From contig JANPWX010000082.1 in the NCBI GenBank assembly GCA_024734555.1, positions 417,757 to 481,756 of the forward strand: a stretch of DNA of 64,000 nucleotides, in the 5' to 3' direction. The notes beneath the pieces are model-generated. The model worked only from the letters and a program-made list of their open reading frames with translations, did no database searches and was not told where the DNA came from. Positions 36,050-45,522 of this stretch are shown here, piece by piece. The translations under genes were made by a program, and so were the position numbers. Each line of letters opens with the position of its first letter. Within the stretch, counting starts at the first letter, position 1. This DNA is from Trochalopteron elliotii. Lineage: Eukaryota > Chordata > Aves > Passeriformes > Leiothrichidae.

Positions 36050-36424
36050 TACCCCCTGTTGGGGAACTTACAGGGAGGCTGCTAAAAGCCTTGAGGCAAT
36101 CTCCTCATTGGGTGGTCGGCCTGGAGGTTCTGCTCCAGGAGACCAAGGATCGCGATCCCTGGGCGGGGGGGAATTCCTTTGCCTTTCCCCAGCCTTTTCC
36201 CCAGTCGGGTTTTTCTTTGTTTCAGTTGCTTTTAAAATTTCTGTTTGTGGCCGGTAGCTTGTGGCTGTTGTTTTTGCTATCGGTTTTTTTCTGTTGTCGC
36301 AGTGCCCTGGGGGTGAGGCATCTGCCTGACCCAGTTTTAAGTGTGTCTGGCGTTTTTTGTTTCGGTTTGATTTTAAGTTGTCAGTCGCGTCGTTTATTTG
36401 TGTGGAGTTTAACATTGGGCCAGA

Positions 36425-38374
36425 ATGGGTGCACGGCTCTCTTCCACACAAAAAGGAGTTTTTGATAAAGTTCTTGCTGTTTTAACTGTTGCAGAAGTTA
36501 AATTCTCAAAGGGAGAACTTAAAAGGTTTATAAGGTTGCTTTTCCTTCACTTCCCAAAAACCACCACTGAACACGTAAGCAGCGTGCCTTTTTGGGGCGG
36601 CGTATGCAGGAAATTTTCCAATTTGGCTGATTCAGAGGACAAGCAGGCAACTAAATTCATATTTTGGCCGCAGCGAGTTAGAGCTGCTCTTATTCAGATT
36701 AAGGGAGTGCAGAAAAGGCAGCCTGAGAGTTTGTGTTCGGTTTCCCCCAGTTCTGCCCTGTGCCCCAGTCCCAAACCCCCTTGTCCCCAGGCAGGAATTC
36801 TTAAGGGTGCGGCGAGGAGACCGGTCCCCGCCAGCCCCGGTGCCCTTTGGATCCCGAAGTCCCCCCGCCCAAGTAGTCTTGACCGGACTGCTTGGGACTC
36901 CCGTGGTAGCCCTGGTCAGGCTGCCCAGGACTCTTTCCTTCCCCGCACTTCCCCAGTTCGTTCCAGAGTTCATTTTAGTTTTGCGGAGGGTAAGCCACCT
37001 CAAAATGGCGCCCTCAGCCCCAGTTCCCAAGATGGTGTCGGCCGCGTGGTCCGCTCGTCATCTTTGTCTTCACTTCCCGCCATTTCCCCTTCTTTGTCCC
37101 GAAATCGCTTTCGTCCCTTGACCAACCCCTTCCTTTCCCAAACCCCTCCCTCTTCCTACGAGTTTTTGTCCCCGCCCCTTCCCTCTGCCCCTCCCTGATG
37201 CACCACCCCTTACGGAGCTCCTCCTCCTTCCTGCTCTGCCCCGAGCTCCACCTCCTTCCCTGTACCCTCCCAGTTTCCAGCCACTCCCCCAGAATGCCCC
37301 AAGCCCCGCCCATCTTCCGGTTCCCACGCCCTGCCTTCCGGTTCCCACGGTCTGGGCCCGGAGGAGGAGGAGCCGGAACCCGGAAGTCTGGTCCCTGGTA
37401 GTCTTCTTACCCTCGCTCCGGTTACTTATGGGGGGCGGGGGGGCAGACTACCAGTGTCACCTGGCAGGCGTTGTCCCAGCACGTAGTAAAGGATCTTGTG
37501 AAGGCCCTTTGGGAGTATGGACAGGGTAGTCCATACTTCCAAGGATTGTTAAACGCCCAGATAGCCGGGTCAGTTGTTGTCCCATATGACCTGGAGTACC
37601 TTTTCAGGTGCCTCTGTAATAAAACCGAGTACAGGCTTTGGGAGGCCACCTGGAAGGGTCTTCTGGGGGACGCTCTCCAGGCATGTTAGCAGATCCTGCT
37701 ACTGCTGAGGACAATCACGGGGACCAAATTACCCTTAACCACCTTGTGGGTGAGGGTGATTGGGCGGCGGCTTCGGAACAGGCCGTGGGCATTCCACAAC
37801 CCCTCCTGGAGCTCGTTGCCTCTTTAGTGGAGAAAGCGTTTCTGGAGATGCAGCTCACGGGTCCCCTGCCTCCCTTCCTAGATATTTTCCAGGATCCTGC
37901 AGAACCTTATTTGTGGAGAGACTCATCGCGGCCGTGGAGCAGCAGGTGCCTGACCCCCTGGTGCAGGAAAGGGTGTTAGAGCAGGTGGCCTTCACCCATG
38001 CTAATGAGAGGTGCAAGGTGGCCATCCTGTCTCTACCCAAGAAGCCCAAGGAGAGGGTCACACTAGATAAGATGCTCCAGGCCGTGGAGGCGAAGGTTCC
38101 CCTGGTGACCCAGACGACAGCAGGAAAGGGGATGAGGCAGGACCGCCCCGCTGCAGCCACTGCGGAACATCCATCGCCAGTGAACACCACCGCCCCGCAG
38201 ATGCCCGGCCGCATGAGGAGATTCTCCGACAGGCCGTGTCTGCTCTGCGGTCAGAGGGGGCATTGGTGTCAGAAATGCCCTCTCCGGGACGAGTTCCAGA
38301 GGTTCAAGGAGGGGAAAGGGGGAGGAGGGAGGGGGAGAGGACCAGGGCCCAACCAGGGCCAGCAGGGAAACTGA
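36425..38374 (+). pseudogene. gag: ERV-B gag pseudogene
   Basis: The frame starts MGARLSSTQKG (myristoylation-type matrix start) and stays open through matrix and a Pro/Ser-rich region to a stop at 37196. Capsid continues in another register at 37471-37689 (LNAQIAGSVVVPYDLEYLFR), then a third register to about 37905. The register then returns to the first, and this last switch falls inside the major homology region (FQDPAEPYL / FVERL). Nucleocapsid has one zinc knuckle CLLCGQRGHWCQKC (CX2CX4HX4C, about 38237-38278) and a Gly-rich end, stopping at 38372. The homopolymer G run near 37430 and a one-base change near 37690 are likely break sites. The original start is supported by ERV-A. Confidence 0.92.
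38365..38371 (+). promoter_or_regulatory. ERV-B gag-pro -1 slippery heptamer GGGAAAC
   Basis: The zero-frame reading is CAG GGA AAC TGA, giving a perfect G-GGA-AAC slippery heptamer directly before the gag stop. A -1 slip leads into the dUTPase-like/protease frame, which is open there. GGGAAAC is a well-known betaretroviral gag-pro site. I did not fold the downstream RNA. Confidence 0.85.
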
Positions 38375-39255
38375 GAGGTGAGCGCCAGACCGCCCGGCGT
38401 GCGGATCTAAATTGGGCGGTTCGAGCCAGTAGGGAGAGAAAAGGGGAACGCATGATGGACCTTAACGGTTCTGATTTGTCTCCCACCCAGGACTTGACAG
38501 AAGGTCCTCTCCAGGACCACCCACCAGACGTGACACACCGGACAAGGCACATCATTTTACCACCGCCAGCAGCGACCTTGACAACTACCTCCTGCCAGGA
38601 GCCGTTTCACCTTCGGCTGGCTGAACCGCTCCACCTGCAGGACAGGCAGTGGCACACCATTGTTGTGTCACAGGAACAAGGTACGTGGCCCCTTATCGAC
38701 GGGAAATATGTCGTCGTTGGGGATTGTAAGTTCACACCGATGGACATAGAGATCGCTTCTGGGGAAATCATGGCAAACCCAGAGCGATTCGTCCTGTGGC
38801 TGCACAGTCTTAATCCGCCCACGTTCCTCCAAAAAGGACAGATTATTGCCCAGGTCATCCCGACCATGACAAATTCAGATTCGGAATCAGAGGACGAAAA
38901 GGAAGACCCTCCTAAAGTTAATTCGGTCAGGGCAATTGGGAGGAACAAACCTAAAGAACTGTGTAAGATCACTGTGGGCGGGGAGACCAAAGAGATCAGC
39001 GGTCTCCTAGACACTGGAGCGGATGTGACAATTATTCCCACTAGTATGTGGCCGTCACATTGGGAATTGCAAAACATCGCTGGACACGTTGAAGGCGTAG
39101 GGGGTCTTCAATTGGCAAAACAATCTAAGAGCGTGGTACAAATTGAGGGGCCAAAAGGACTATTGGCTACACTATGTCCTTTCGTGATGGATTACAAGCA
39201 GCCCCTGTGGGGGAGAGACCTGATGGCCCAGTCAGGCCAGGGGGGTCACAATTGA
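38365..39255 (+). CDS. pro: ERV-B dUTPase-like domain plus aspartic protease
   Basis: This is the only long ERV-B frame without a break (it is open from 38236 to 39255). After the frameshift site, residues from the LNWAVRASRERK region lead into a beta-rich domain ending TFLQKGQIIAQVIPT, which resembles the last dUTPase motif. Other dUTPase motifs are not clear. An acidic linker (SDSESEDEKED) precedes the protease, which has active-site LLDTGADVTIIP, a GVGG flap-like segment and a C-terminal GRDLMAQ. Retroviral proteases cut Gag and Gag-Pol. Position and fusion match betaretroviral Pro. It could only be made by frameshifting from gag, which is itself broken here. Confidence 0.85.
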   Translation, partial: GKLRGERQTARRADLNWAVRASRERKGERMMDLNGSDLSPTQDLTEGPLQDHPPDVTHRTRHIILPPPAATLTTTSCQEPFHLRLAEPLHLQDRQWHTIVVSQEQGTWPLIDGKYVVVGDCKFTPMDIEIASGEIMANPERFVLWLHSLNPPTFLQKGQIIAQVIPTMTNSDSESEDEKEDPPKVNSVRAIGRNKPKELCKITVGGETKEISGLLDTGADVTIIPTSMWPSHWELQNIAGHVEGVGGLQLAKQSKSVVQIEGPKGLLATLCPFVMDYKQPLWGRDLMAQSGQGGHN

Positions 39256-42101
39256 CATACCCGACCCTCCCAAAGTTTTTAGGGCAGTGGTTACTGAAGA
39301 GCGTCCCACCCTGAAACTGAATTGGAAAACTAATGACCCAGTCTGGGTGGAACAGTGGCCGCTTTCAAAACAAAAATTAAAGGCGCTCAATGAGCTCGTG
39401 GAAGAGCAGCTGAGGAAGGGCAACATTGAGGAGACCACTTCACCATGGAACTCCCCAGTGTTTGTCATCCAAAAATTGGATAAGAACAGGTGGCGGCTCC
39501 TCCACGACCTCCGAAAAATTAATGATGTCATCGAAGACATGGGGTCTCTCCAACCAGGAATGCCTTCCCCAACCATGCTCCCCCAAGATTGGAATCTGGC
39601 TGTAATTGACATTAAAGACTGTTTTTTCCAAATTCCCCTACATCCTGACGATGCCCCACATTTTGCCTTCTCAGTTCCTACCATTAACCGAGAAGCCCCT
39701 CGGAAGAGGTACCACTGGAGAGTGCTGCCCCAGGGCATGAAAAACTCTCCTGTGATTTGCCAGTGGTATGTCTCTTCCTTGCTGTCTCCAGTCCATGCAG
39801 CTGCACACCAGGCCATCATTCATCATTACATGGATAATGTACTCGTGTGTGCCCTGAACGACGACCTGTTGGCCCACGCACTTGACCTCACAGTGGCTTC
39901 ACTGGTTGCTGCTGGGTTAGAGCTGCAAGAATCTAAGATTCAAAAGATGCAACCTTGGAGGTACTTGGGACTTGAGATCGGTAAGCGGACCACTGTTCCG
40001 CAAAAATTGTCAATTAAGACCCAAATTCAGACTTTGGCGGGTGTCCACCTGCTGTATGGGGCTTTGAATTGGGTGAGGCCTTGGCTGGGTCTCTCTACCG
40101 AGGACCTGGCCCCTCTTTTCAATTTGTTGAAAGGGGGAGAGGGGCTGAGTCCCCAGGTCACTCACCCCAGAGGCAGAGAAAGCCCTTGAGAAGGTTCAGG
40201 TCATCATGTCCACCTGGCAGGCCAACAGGTGCAAGCCTGACCTGCCCTTTAATTTCATCATTCTAGGAAGGTTGCCACACCTCCACGGGTTGATCTTCCA
40301 GTGGGATAAGAAGATCACCACCATTCCCCGGAAGGACCGAGGTGGAGAAGATCCTCTCTTGATCATAGAGTGGGTCTTTCTCAGCCACCAGAGGTCCAAG
40401 AGGATGACACGACCACAAGAATTGATGGTGGATCTCATCCGGAAGGCCAGAGTCTGCGTTAGAGAACTGGCCGGCTGCGATTTTGCATGCATTCACGTCC
40501 CAATTCGGTTAAATTTGGGCCAAATTACTAAGGTAATGTTGGAACACTTGCTTCAGGAGAACAAAGCCTTGCAGTTTGCCCTGGATAACTACTCAGGCCA
40601 AATTTCGATTCATCAGCCTGCCCACAAAATTTTCAATCAGGACGCCCAATTCCAATTGGAGCTCAAAAGTGTTCAGAGCAAAGAGCCCCTTGACGCTTTG
40701 ACAGTTTTTACAGACGAGTCCAGAAGGTCCCACAAGTCAGTGATGGCTTGGAGAGACCCTCAGACTCAGCGGTGGGAATCAGATGTTGCTGAGGTGGAAG
40801 TTTTGCCTCAAGTCGCTGAGTTGGCTGCAGTCGTCAGAGCTTTCGAGAGGTTCTCTGAACCATTCAATTTAGTAACCTATTCAGCTTACGTTGCCGGGGT
40901 AGTATCCAGAGCAGAAGGTTCCATACTGCAGGAGGTCTCCAACATTGCCTTGTTCGAGTTGCTCTCGAAGTTAGTTAAGCTGATTTCCCACCGGGAGCAA
41001 CCATTTTACGTGATGCATACCAGATCGCACACGGAGTTGCCAGGGTTCATTGCGGAAGGGAACGGGAGGGCCGACGCCCTTGCTGCCCCTGCCAAGATGA
41101 CGCCATTGCCGAATGTTTTTGAGCAGGCAAAGATCAGTCATCAGTTGTTCCATCAGAATGCCCCAGGTCTGGTTCGGTGTTTTCACCTCACCCAAGACCA
41201 GTCCAAGGCAATCGTGGCCGCCTGTCCCAGTTGTCAGCAGCATGCCCTCCCCACCATAGGTGCGGGAGTGAATCCCCGTGGGCTCTCCAGCTGCGAGGTG
41301 TGGCAAACAGACGTCACGCACTTCTCCCAGTTCGGGAGGCTAAAGTACATGCACGTCTCGGTGGACACCTTCTCAGGAGCTGTCTATGCCTCTGCCCATG
41401 CAGGGGAGAGGGCTGGAGATGCCATTAGGCATTTGGTCCAGGGCTTCTCCTTCTTGGGCATTCCCAAGTCGCTCAAAACTGATAACGGCCCCGCGTACAC
41501 ATCCAAGGAGTTCTGCAGCTTCCTGCAGCAATGGGGTGTGGAACACAAGACTGGCATCCCCCACTCCCTGACGGGCCAAGCAATTGTGGAGAGGACCCAT
41601 CAAAACCTTAAAAGGGTCCTAAACCAACAGAAACAGGTCCTGAGGAAGGAACCCCCCTCAGTAAGATTGGCCAGGGCCCTTTACACCATCAACTTTTTAC
41701 ATTGTTCCTATGAATCCCTGAACCCACCGGTGACATGACATTTCGTGAAGAGCGGTCAGCTAGCGCTCCAGGAAAGGCCGAAGGTACTTGTCAAGGACCC
41801 ACAGACTTGGAAGACAGAGGGACCCCATGATTTGATGACGTGGGGGCGTGGGTATGCCTGCGTCTCCACTCCCGGCAGGGTGCGTTGGATCCCGTCAAAG
41901 TGGGTAAAGCCCTATGTCCCCAAGGTCCTGTGGTTGGCAGTGCCTCAGGTGGCGGTGGCCTCCTGGAGGAGGAAGCGGGAGGAGACAAGTCCCCCTAGGG
42001 CAGCTTCACATCCGCCCACTCTCCCCAACTGGCTCTTCACGGAGGAGGAAGAAGAGGAGGTCCCCTGTCCCTTCCCCATCCCGGAATGGCTGTTCACATA
42101 A
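39224..42101 (+). pseudogene. pol: ERV-B pol pseudogene (RT, RNase H, integrase)
   Basis: RT runs from VTIDIPDPPKVF through WPLSKQKLKAL, NSPVFVIQK and DIKDCFFQIPLHPDD. The catalytic box at about 39830 is YMDN, not YMDD. A one-base loss near 40150-40155 shifts the frame, which continues open to 41735. RNase H keeps FTDESRRS and GNGRADALA, but its central aspartate is replaced (VTYSAYVAG against IDSAYVAG in ERV-A). Integrase keeps the HHCC end (CPSCQ) and all three DDE acids (WQTDVTHF, LKTDNGPAY, IVERTHQN). A TGA at 41736-41738 precedes a C-terminal domain in the same frame ending EWLFT at 42101. ERV-A has Arg at that stop position. Confidence 0.94.
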
Positions 42102-42150
42102 CTTTGTTTCTGTTTAAGTTGTAGACCACCTCCACCGATCCAGACCCGAG

Positions 42151-43626
42151 ATGGATCTTCCCACTGCAGCGCGGATCCTCCACCTCGTGCTGCTGGCCAG
42201 TCTCCTCCAGCCGACCATCATGTGGATCGTCCCTCAGCCAAAGGCCAATGTTTGGAAGATGTTGGCGCAGACCCTCGGACAGGACCACATCTGCCTGTCC
42301 TCAGCTGCCGCAGGTGACCCTTTGTCATCATGTCTCGTGGGGATCCCGTTCCAGGAGGCAGAGCTACCCCCCGCTCTCCTCCAAATGCAAAACACCTTTA
42401 ATCGTCAACCCATCCGCCTGTCTCACTTCAAGGAGATGAATCATGGTCCCCAACTAATAAACAACCCCCTGTTCCTTTGGAAGGAGTGGGCGTCTACCCT
42501 CCCTGAAACCTCTCAGGAGCCTTAGGAGCTGGAACTCCTAGGCTCTTCCCCCGCTCCTCTTTGCATACATTTTAATTTTGCCCCGCCAAAGGATCAGGAA
42601 GAAATGTACCATAAGATCATGCAGGTCAAGGATGCCTACTGGGCCGGAGCGTGGTGCGGAAAAACCACCCATGTGTGGATGGCCAGTACAGGCATCTGAA
42701 AATCCCTTTCCCTCCGCAAAGGTACCTTCTTGATTTGTGGAGACAGAGCGTTCCCAGGCATCCCCCTTTGCCTGATCGGAGGTCCTTGCACTTTGGGCAA
42801 GTTGGGGCTGTTTACCCCCAACAAAACACAAATTATGGATTGGGCACACAAAAATTCCTCACAGCATGCAGCAATCAAAAGAAGAGACCTGGCAAGTCTC
42901 GACCCTGATTGTGATTCGGAGATTGTGCACTGGTCCCGGGCTACGGCCACAGCGGTCACAGTTTTCTTGCCCTGGGTATCGATTGCCAAATCAATGGGTG
43001 AATTAGGCTGATTGGAATGCTGGGTGGCTAAACAAGCCAATTTAACAACTAATGCCCTTTCAAACCTCCTATCCGACGAAGAAATAACGAGACGGGCCAC
43101 CCTGCAAAATCGGGCAGCCATCGACTACTTACTCCTCCTGCACCAACACATGTGCGAGGAGTTTGAGGGTCTGTGTTGCTTCAACCTGACATCCATGGCT
43201 GAGGACGTCTGAAAATCCATCCAATCCATCAGAGAGATGGTCAGCAACATCAGAAAAGAGACTGGAGACTGGTGGGAAAATATATTCGGAAACTGGGGCC
43301 TCTCGGGCTGGGTCAGTTCAGCAATAAAGACTGGACTCCTAATTTTGTTTATCATACTTATAATTTCCATTGGTTTTGGACTCATCAAAAGACTTTTAAC
43401 CCGCCTGATTTCCGATGCTGCCGCCGCTCCCCCAAGTGTAAACAACGCTGAACAAGAGGAGATTGAGATGGACACTTTTGAAAACAAGGATGGAGATCTC
43501 CCTCCTGATGGACATGGACAGTGGCCAGGCCCTTTCGAGGACTGGCCAACGAACCAACAGTGGTTCGCAGATCTATATCCCAAGTCTCCTTACCTAGGGT
43601 GTGAACCACAATCCTGCACCCTTTAA
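42151..43626 (+). pseudogene. env: ERV-B env pseudogene (alpharetrovirus-like)
   Basis: A single reading frame spans the gene without any frameshift but with stops at 42523 (TAG), 42697, 43009 and 43210 (all TGA). The start MDLPTAARILHLVLLASLL is a signal peptide. The surface unit is short (about 245 codons up to a KRRD site) and cysteine-sparse. In the TM half a hydrophobic stretch (TATAVTVFLPWVSIA) lies between two cysteines, then AIDYLLLLHQH and CX6CC (CEEFEGLCC). The anchor (LLILFIILIISIGFGLI) and an acidic tail ending at 43626 follow. The internal fusion loop and CX6CC are alpha/gamma-type features, not betaretroviral. Confidence 0.92.
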
Positions 43627-43633
43627 AAAATAA

Positions 43634-43645
43634 AAAAGGGGGAGA
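43634..43645 (+). promoter_or_regulatory. ERV-B polypurine tract
   Basis: AAAAAGGGGGAGA directly precedes the TG of the 3' LTR, giving the plus-strand primer for reverse transcription. Confidence 0.9.
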
Positions 43646-44192
43646 TGTGGTAGTGTGTTTTTAAGTTTCATGTACTGTTCAGTTTCATGTACTCCATTTT
43701 GTTCCCTTGAACTCCATTTTGTTCTCCTATACCCCATGTTGTATGTAACCCTCCCCCATAATGTATCCCTCCTAGTCCTGTCCCTCATCCTGGGGCCCCT
43801 CCCAGAGCCTGGAAGGTTCTGGGAGAGGCATTGAGTGGTTGGTCAGGATCCAGTCTTCCCCCTCCCACTCCCCTTTGGTTTGAAATTGTGTATGTCGATT
43901 AAGTTATCAGCCACTCCCCTGTCCCTTTCCATTGGTCCCTTGTGCAACCCATCCCTGAGTCCCACCCACCGTTAAAAGGAGCTGTCACCCTGTGCTGGGG
44001 GTCTCTCTCCAGAGGCACCAGCTGAGGTGAGGGCTCTGCCCAATAAACTCTGGTCTGTGTTTACCCCGAAGAGAGTCCCTCCTTTTTACTGTTCTCTCCA
44101 TTGCCATACTTGAGCCCTCGGCGTGGGAACGAACCATCGGTTTGCGGCGGCGTCCCGGGGCTGGCTGTGTGAGGCAGACGCCGGACACCGCA
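43646..44192 (+). repeat. ERV-B 3' LTR (547 bp)
   Basis: It has the same length as the 5' LTR, with AATAAA at 44042-44047. It ends ACACCGCA and is followed by the target duplicate. It is identical to the 5' LTR except for the U5 end. Confidence 0.95.
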
Positions 44193-44198
44193 GTTGGC
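44193..44198. repeat. ERV-B target-site duplication, right copy
   Basis: GTTGGC, a perfect match to 35204-35209. Confidence 0.95.
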
Positions 44199-44394
44199 TG
44201 TTTCACTGAATTCTCTAATGGCAACAAAATCCTTTAAAGAATCTGAGCAGTTACCTGAATGTGAGTTGCCAAGTGATTTTAAAAGTACAGTATTTAAAGT
44301 AGCAAACAAGCAAAGGGAGCTAGTAAAAAGTAAGAAAATTGTTGAGACAATGGATGAGGTACACATGAGGCAAAAAATACAGTCTGCTGGGTAG
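44199..44394 (+). other. Right part of open frame split by ERV-B (candidate exon)
   Basis: In register with 35154-35209, this continues LAVSLNSLMATKSF…VHMRQKIQSAG and stops at TAG 44392-44394. The composition (Lys/Glu-rich, few rare residues) looks more protein-like than neighbouring random frames. I recognise no family and no polyadenylation signal follows closely. Confidence 0.25.
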
Positions 44395-45040
44395 GACACA
44401 TCATATAGAATTTTATTGTCTTTGGTGATGTGGTTTGAAATGTTTGGTTTGACTCTCATGCTAGTGATTAGAAACATGCTGTTGGTTATGAAAAGAGCCA
44501 AATGCACTCTATTGTATTATATTCTGGTTTCTAAATGGCACCCATCATTGTGGTCTCCAGCTTCTTTAAACATTTATGTATTTTTTCTAGCACGATACCT
44601 TAAAAATTTTTTCCAACTTTATCTGTACAGTTACCAGTGGTTCCAGTTATATCTTTTGCTTGCTGTCTTCTCCCAGAACATGTCTGTGCTGGATTTACAA
44701 GGTTTTATCTGGTTTGTGGTCAGGAAAAGAGCTTTTCTTGCAAGTAAATCGTTATTTTAAATGAGCTACATATGACCTTTGGGGTAGATGTACTTGTGTT
44801 GCTCAGCCACAGACAACAATCTGTCCTGGGGTTAGAGTGCAAGTGAAAATGATCACACAGGCACTTAGCCATTTCATTTCTTCTGTATATTGAGATAAGG
44901 CTTAGACTTGGCTCTTTTCAAATTCTAAAAACCATCCCTGGGGTATTACATGCAGTTGGGTAAATGAGCAGGTCTATTCCAGTATTAGAAGGATGAATCT
45001 TGATATTGTTTCATTCTTTCAATGAAAAATAATATATATT
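44395..45040. other. AT-rich spacer, nothing recognised
   Basis: No repeat or gene was recognised. Confidence 0.35.
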
Positions 45041-45522
45041 TGGCTACTAGTTTGAAAGCAAACCAATGTGAGATTCCAAGTTAGAACTACAATTTAATAG
45101 GAAAATTAAAATTAAGACAGAAAACACTGGCTTTAACTGATGGAGTCAGGATACAACCTGACATGCTGTTGATCAGGGTGGTGATAGCAGTCTGATTAAA
45201 TAATGGATGTGGTTCTGTTAAAGTGGTGATCCTGTAGTAAACTCTGGTCTTCCTCTGAAGGTCCAGTGGTGGTTATGTAGTTCTAGTCCTTTGGGAATCC
45301 AGTAGGCAGGGCTCTGGTGTTCCAAAACCTCAGATTATATCCAGGTAGGAATGCTTGGTTCCTTCCCCTGGGCAGAGCATCTCATAATGGGATGATATCA
45401 TTCTCTGAGTCATGCAGTGAGACTGGATGGCCCATTAGCAGAGATAGCCCCCAGAGGGAGTTATCAGGGATGAAACATGGAGGAAATAAAGAACACTGCT
45501 CCACCTGTTTTAACAGCTTACA
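45041..45522 (+). mobile_element. Solo LTR, same family as 16060
   Basis: It opens TGGCTACTAGTTTGAAAGC and ends near AATAAAGAACACTGCTCC…AGCTTACA. Shared blocks with 16060 include GAACTACAATTTAAT, GGTGGTGATAGCAGTC, CCCATTAGCAGAGAT and GAGGGAGTTAT. AATAAA at about 45485 fixes the orientation. No target duplication was found. Confidence 0.75.

Larger units (their letters stand above)
35210..44192 (+). mobile_element. ERV-B: complete class II provirus, plus strand (8,983 bp)
   Basis: Order: 5' LTR 35210-35756, primer site 35760-35777, leader with splice donor, gag 36425-38374, dUTPase-like/protease to 39255, pol to 42101, env 42151-43626, polypurine tract and 3' LTR 43646-44192. The perfect 6-bp target duplication and near-identical LTRs mark it as much younger than ERV-A. 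It is defective: gag has at least three frame changes, pol a one-base loss near 40153 and a stop at 41736, env four in-frame stops, and RT and RNase H active-site residues are changed. The internal plan is shared with ERV-A. Confidence 0.96.

Noticed and set aside
38607..39077. 156-codon minus-strand frame
   Set aside because: It is antisense to the ERV-B dUTPase-like/protease frame.
39232..39819. 195-codon minus-strand frame
   Set aside because: It is antisense to the ERV-B RT core, where sense-strand conservation with ERV-A is obvious. No independent motif is present.
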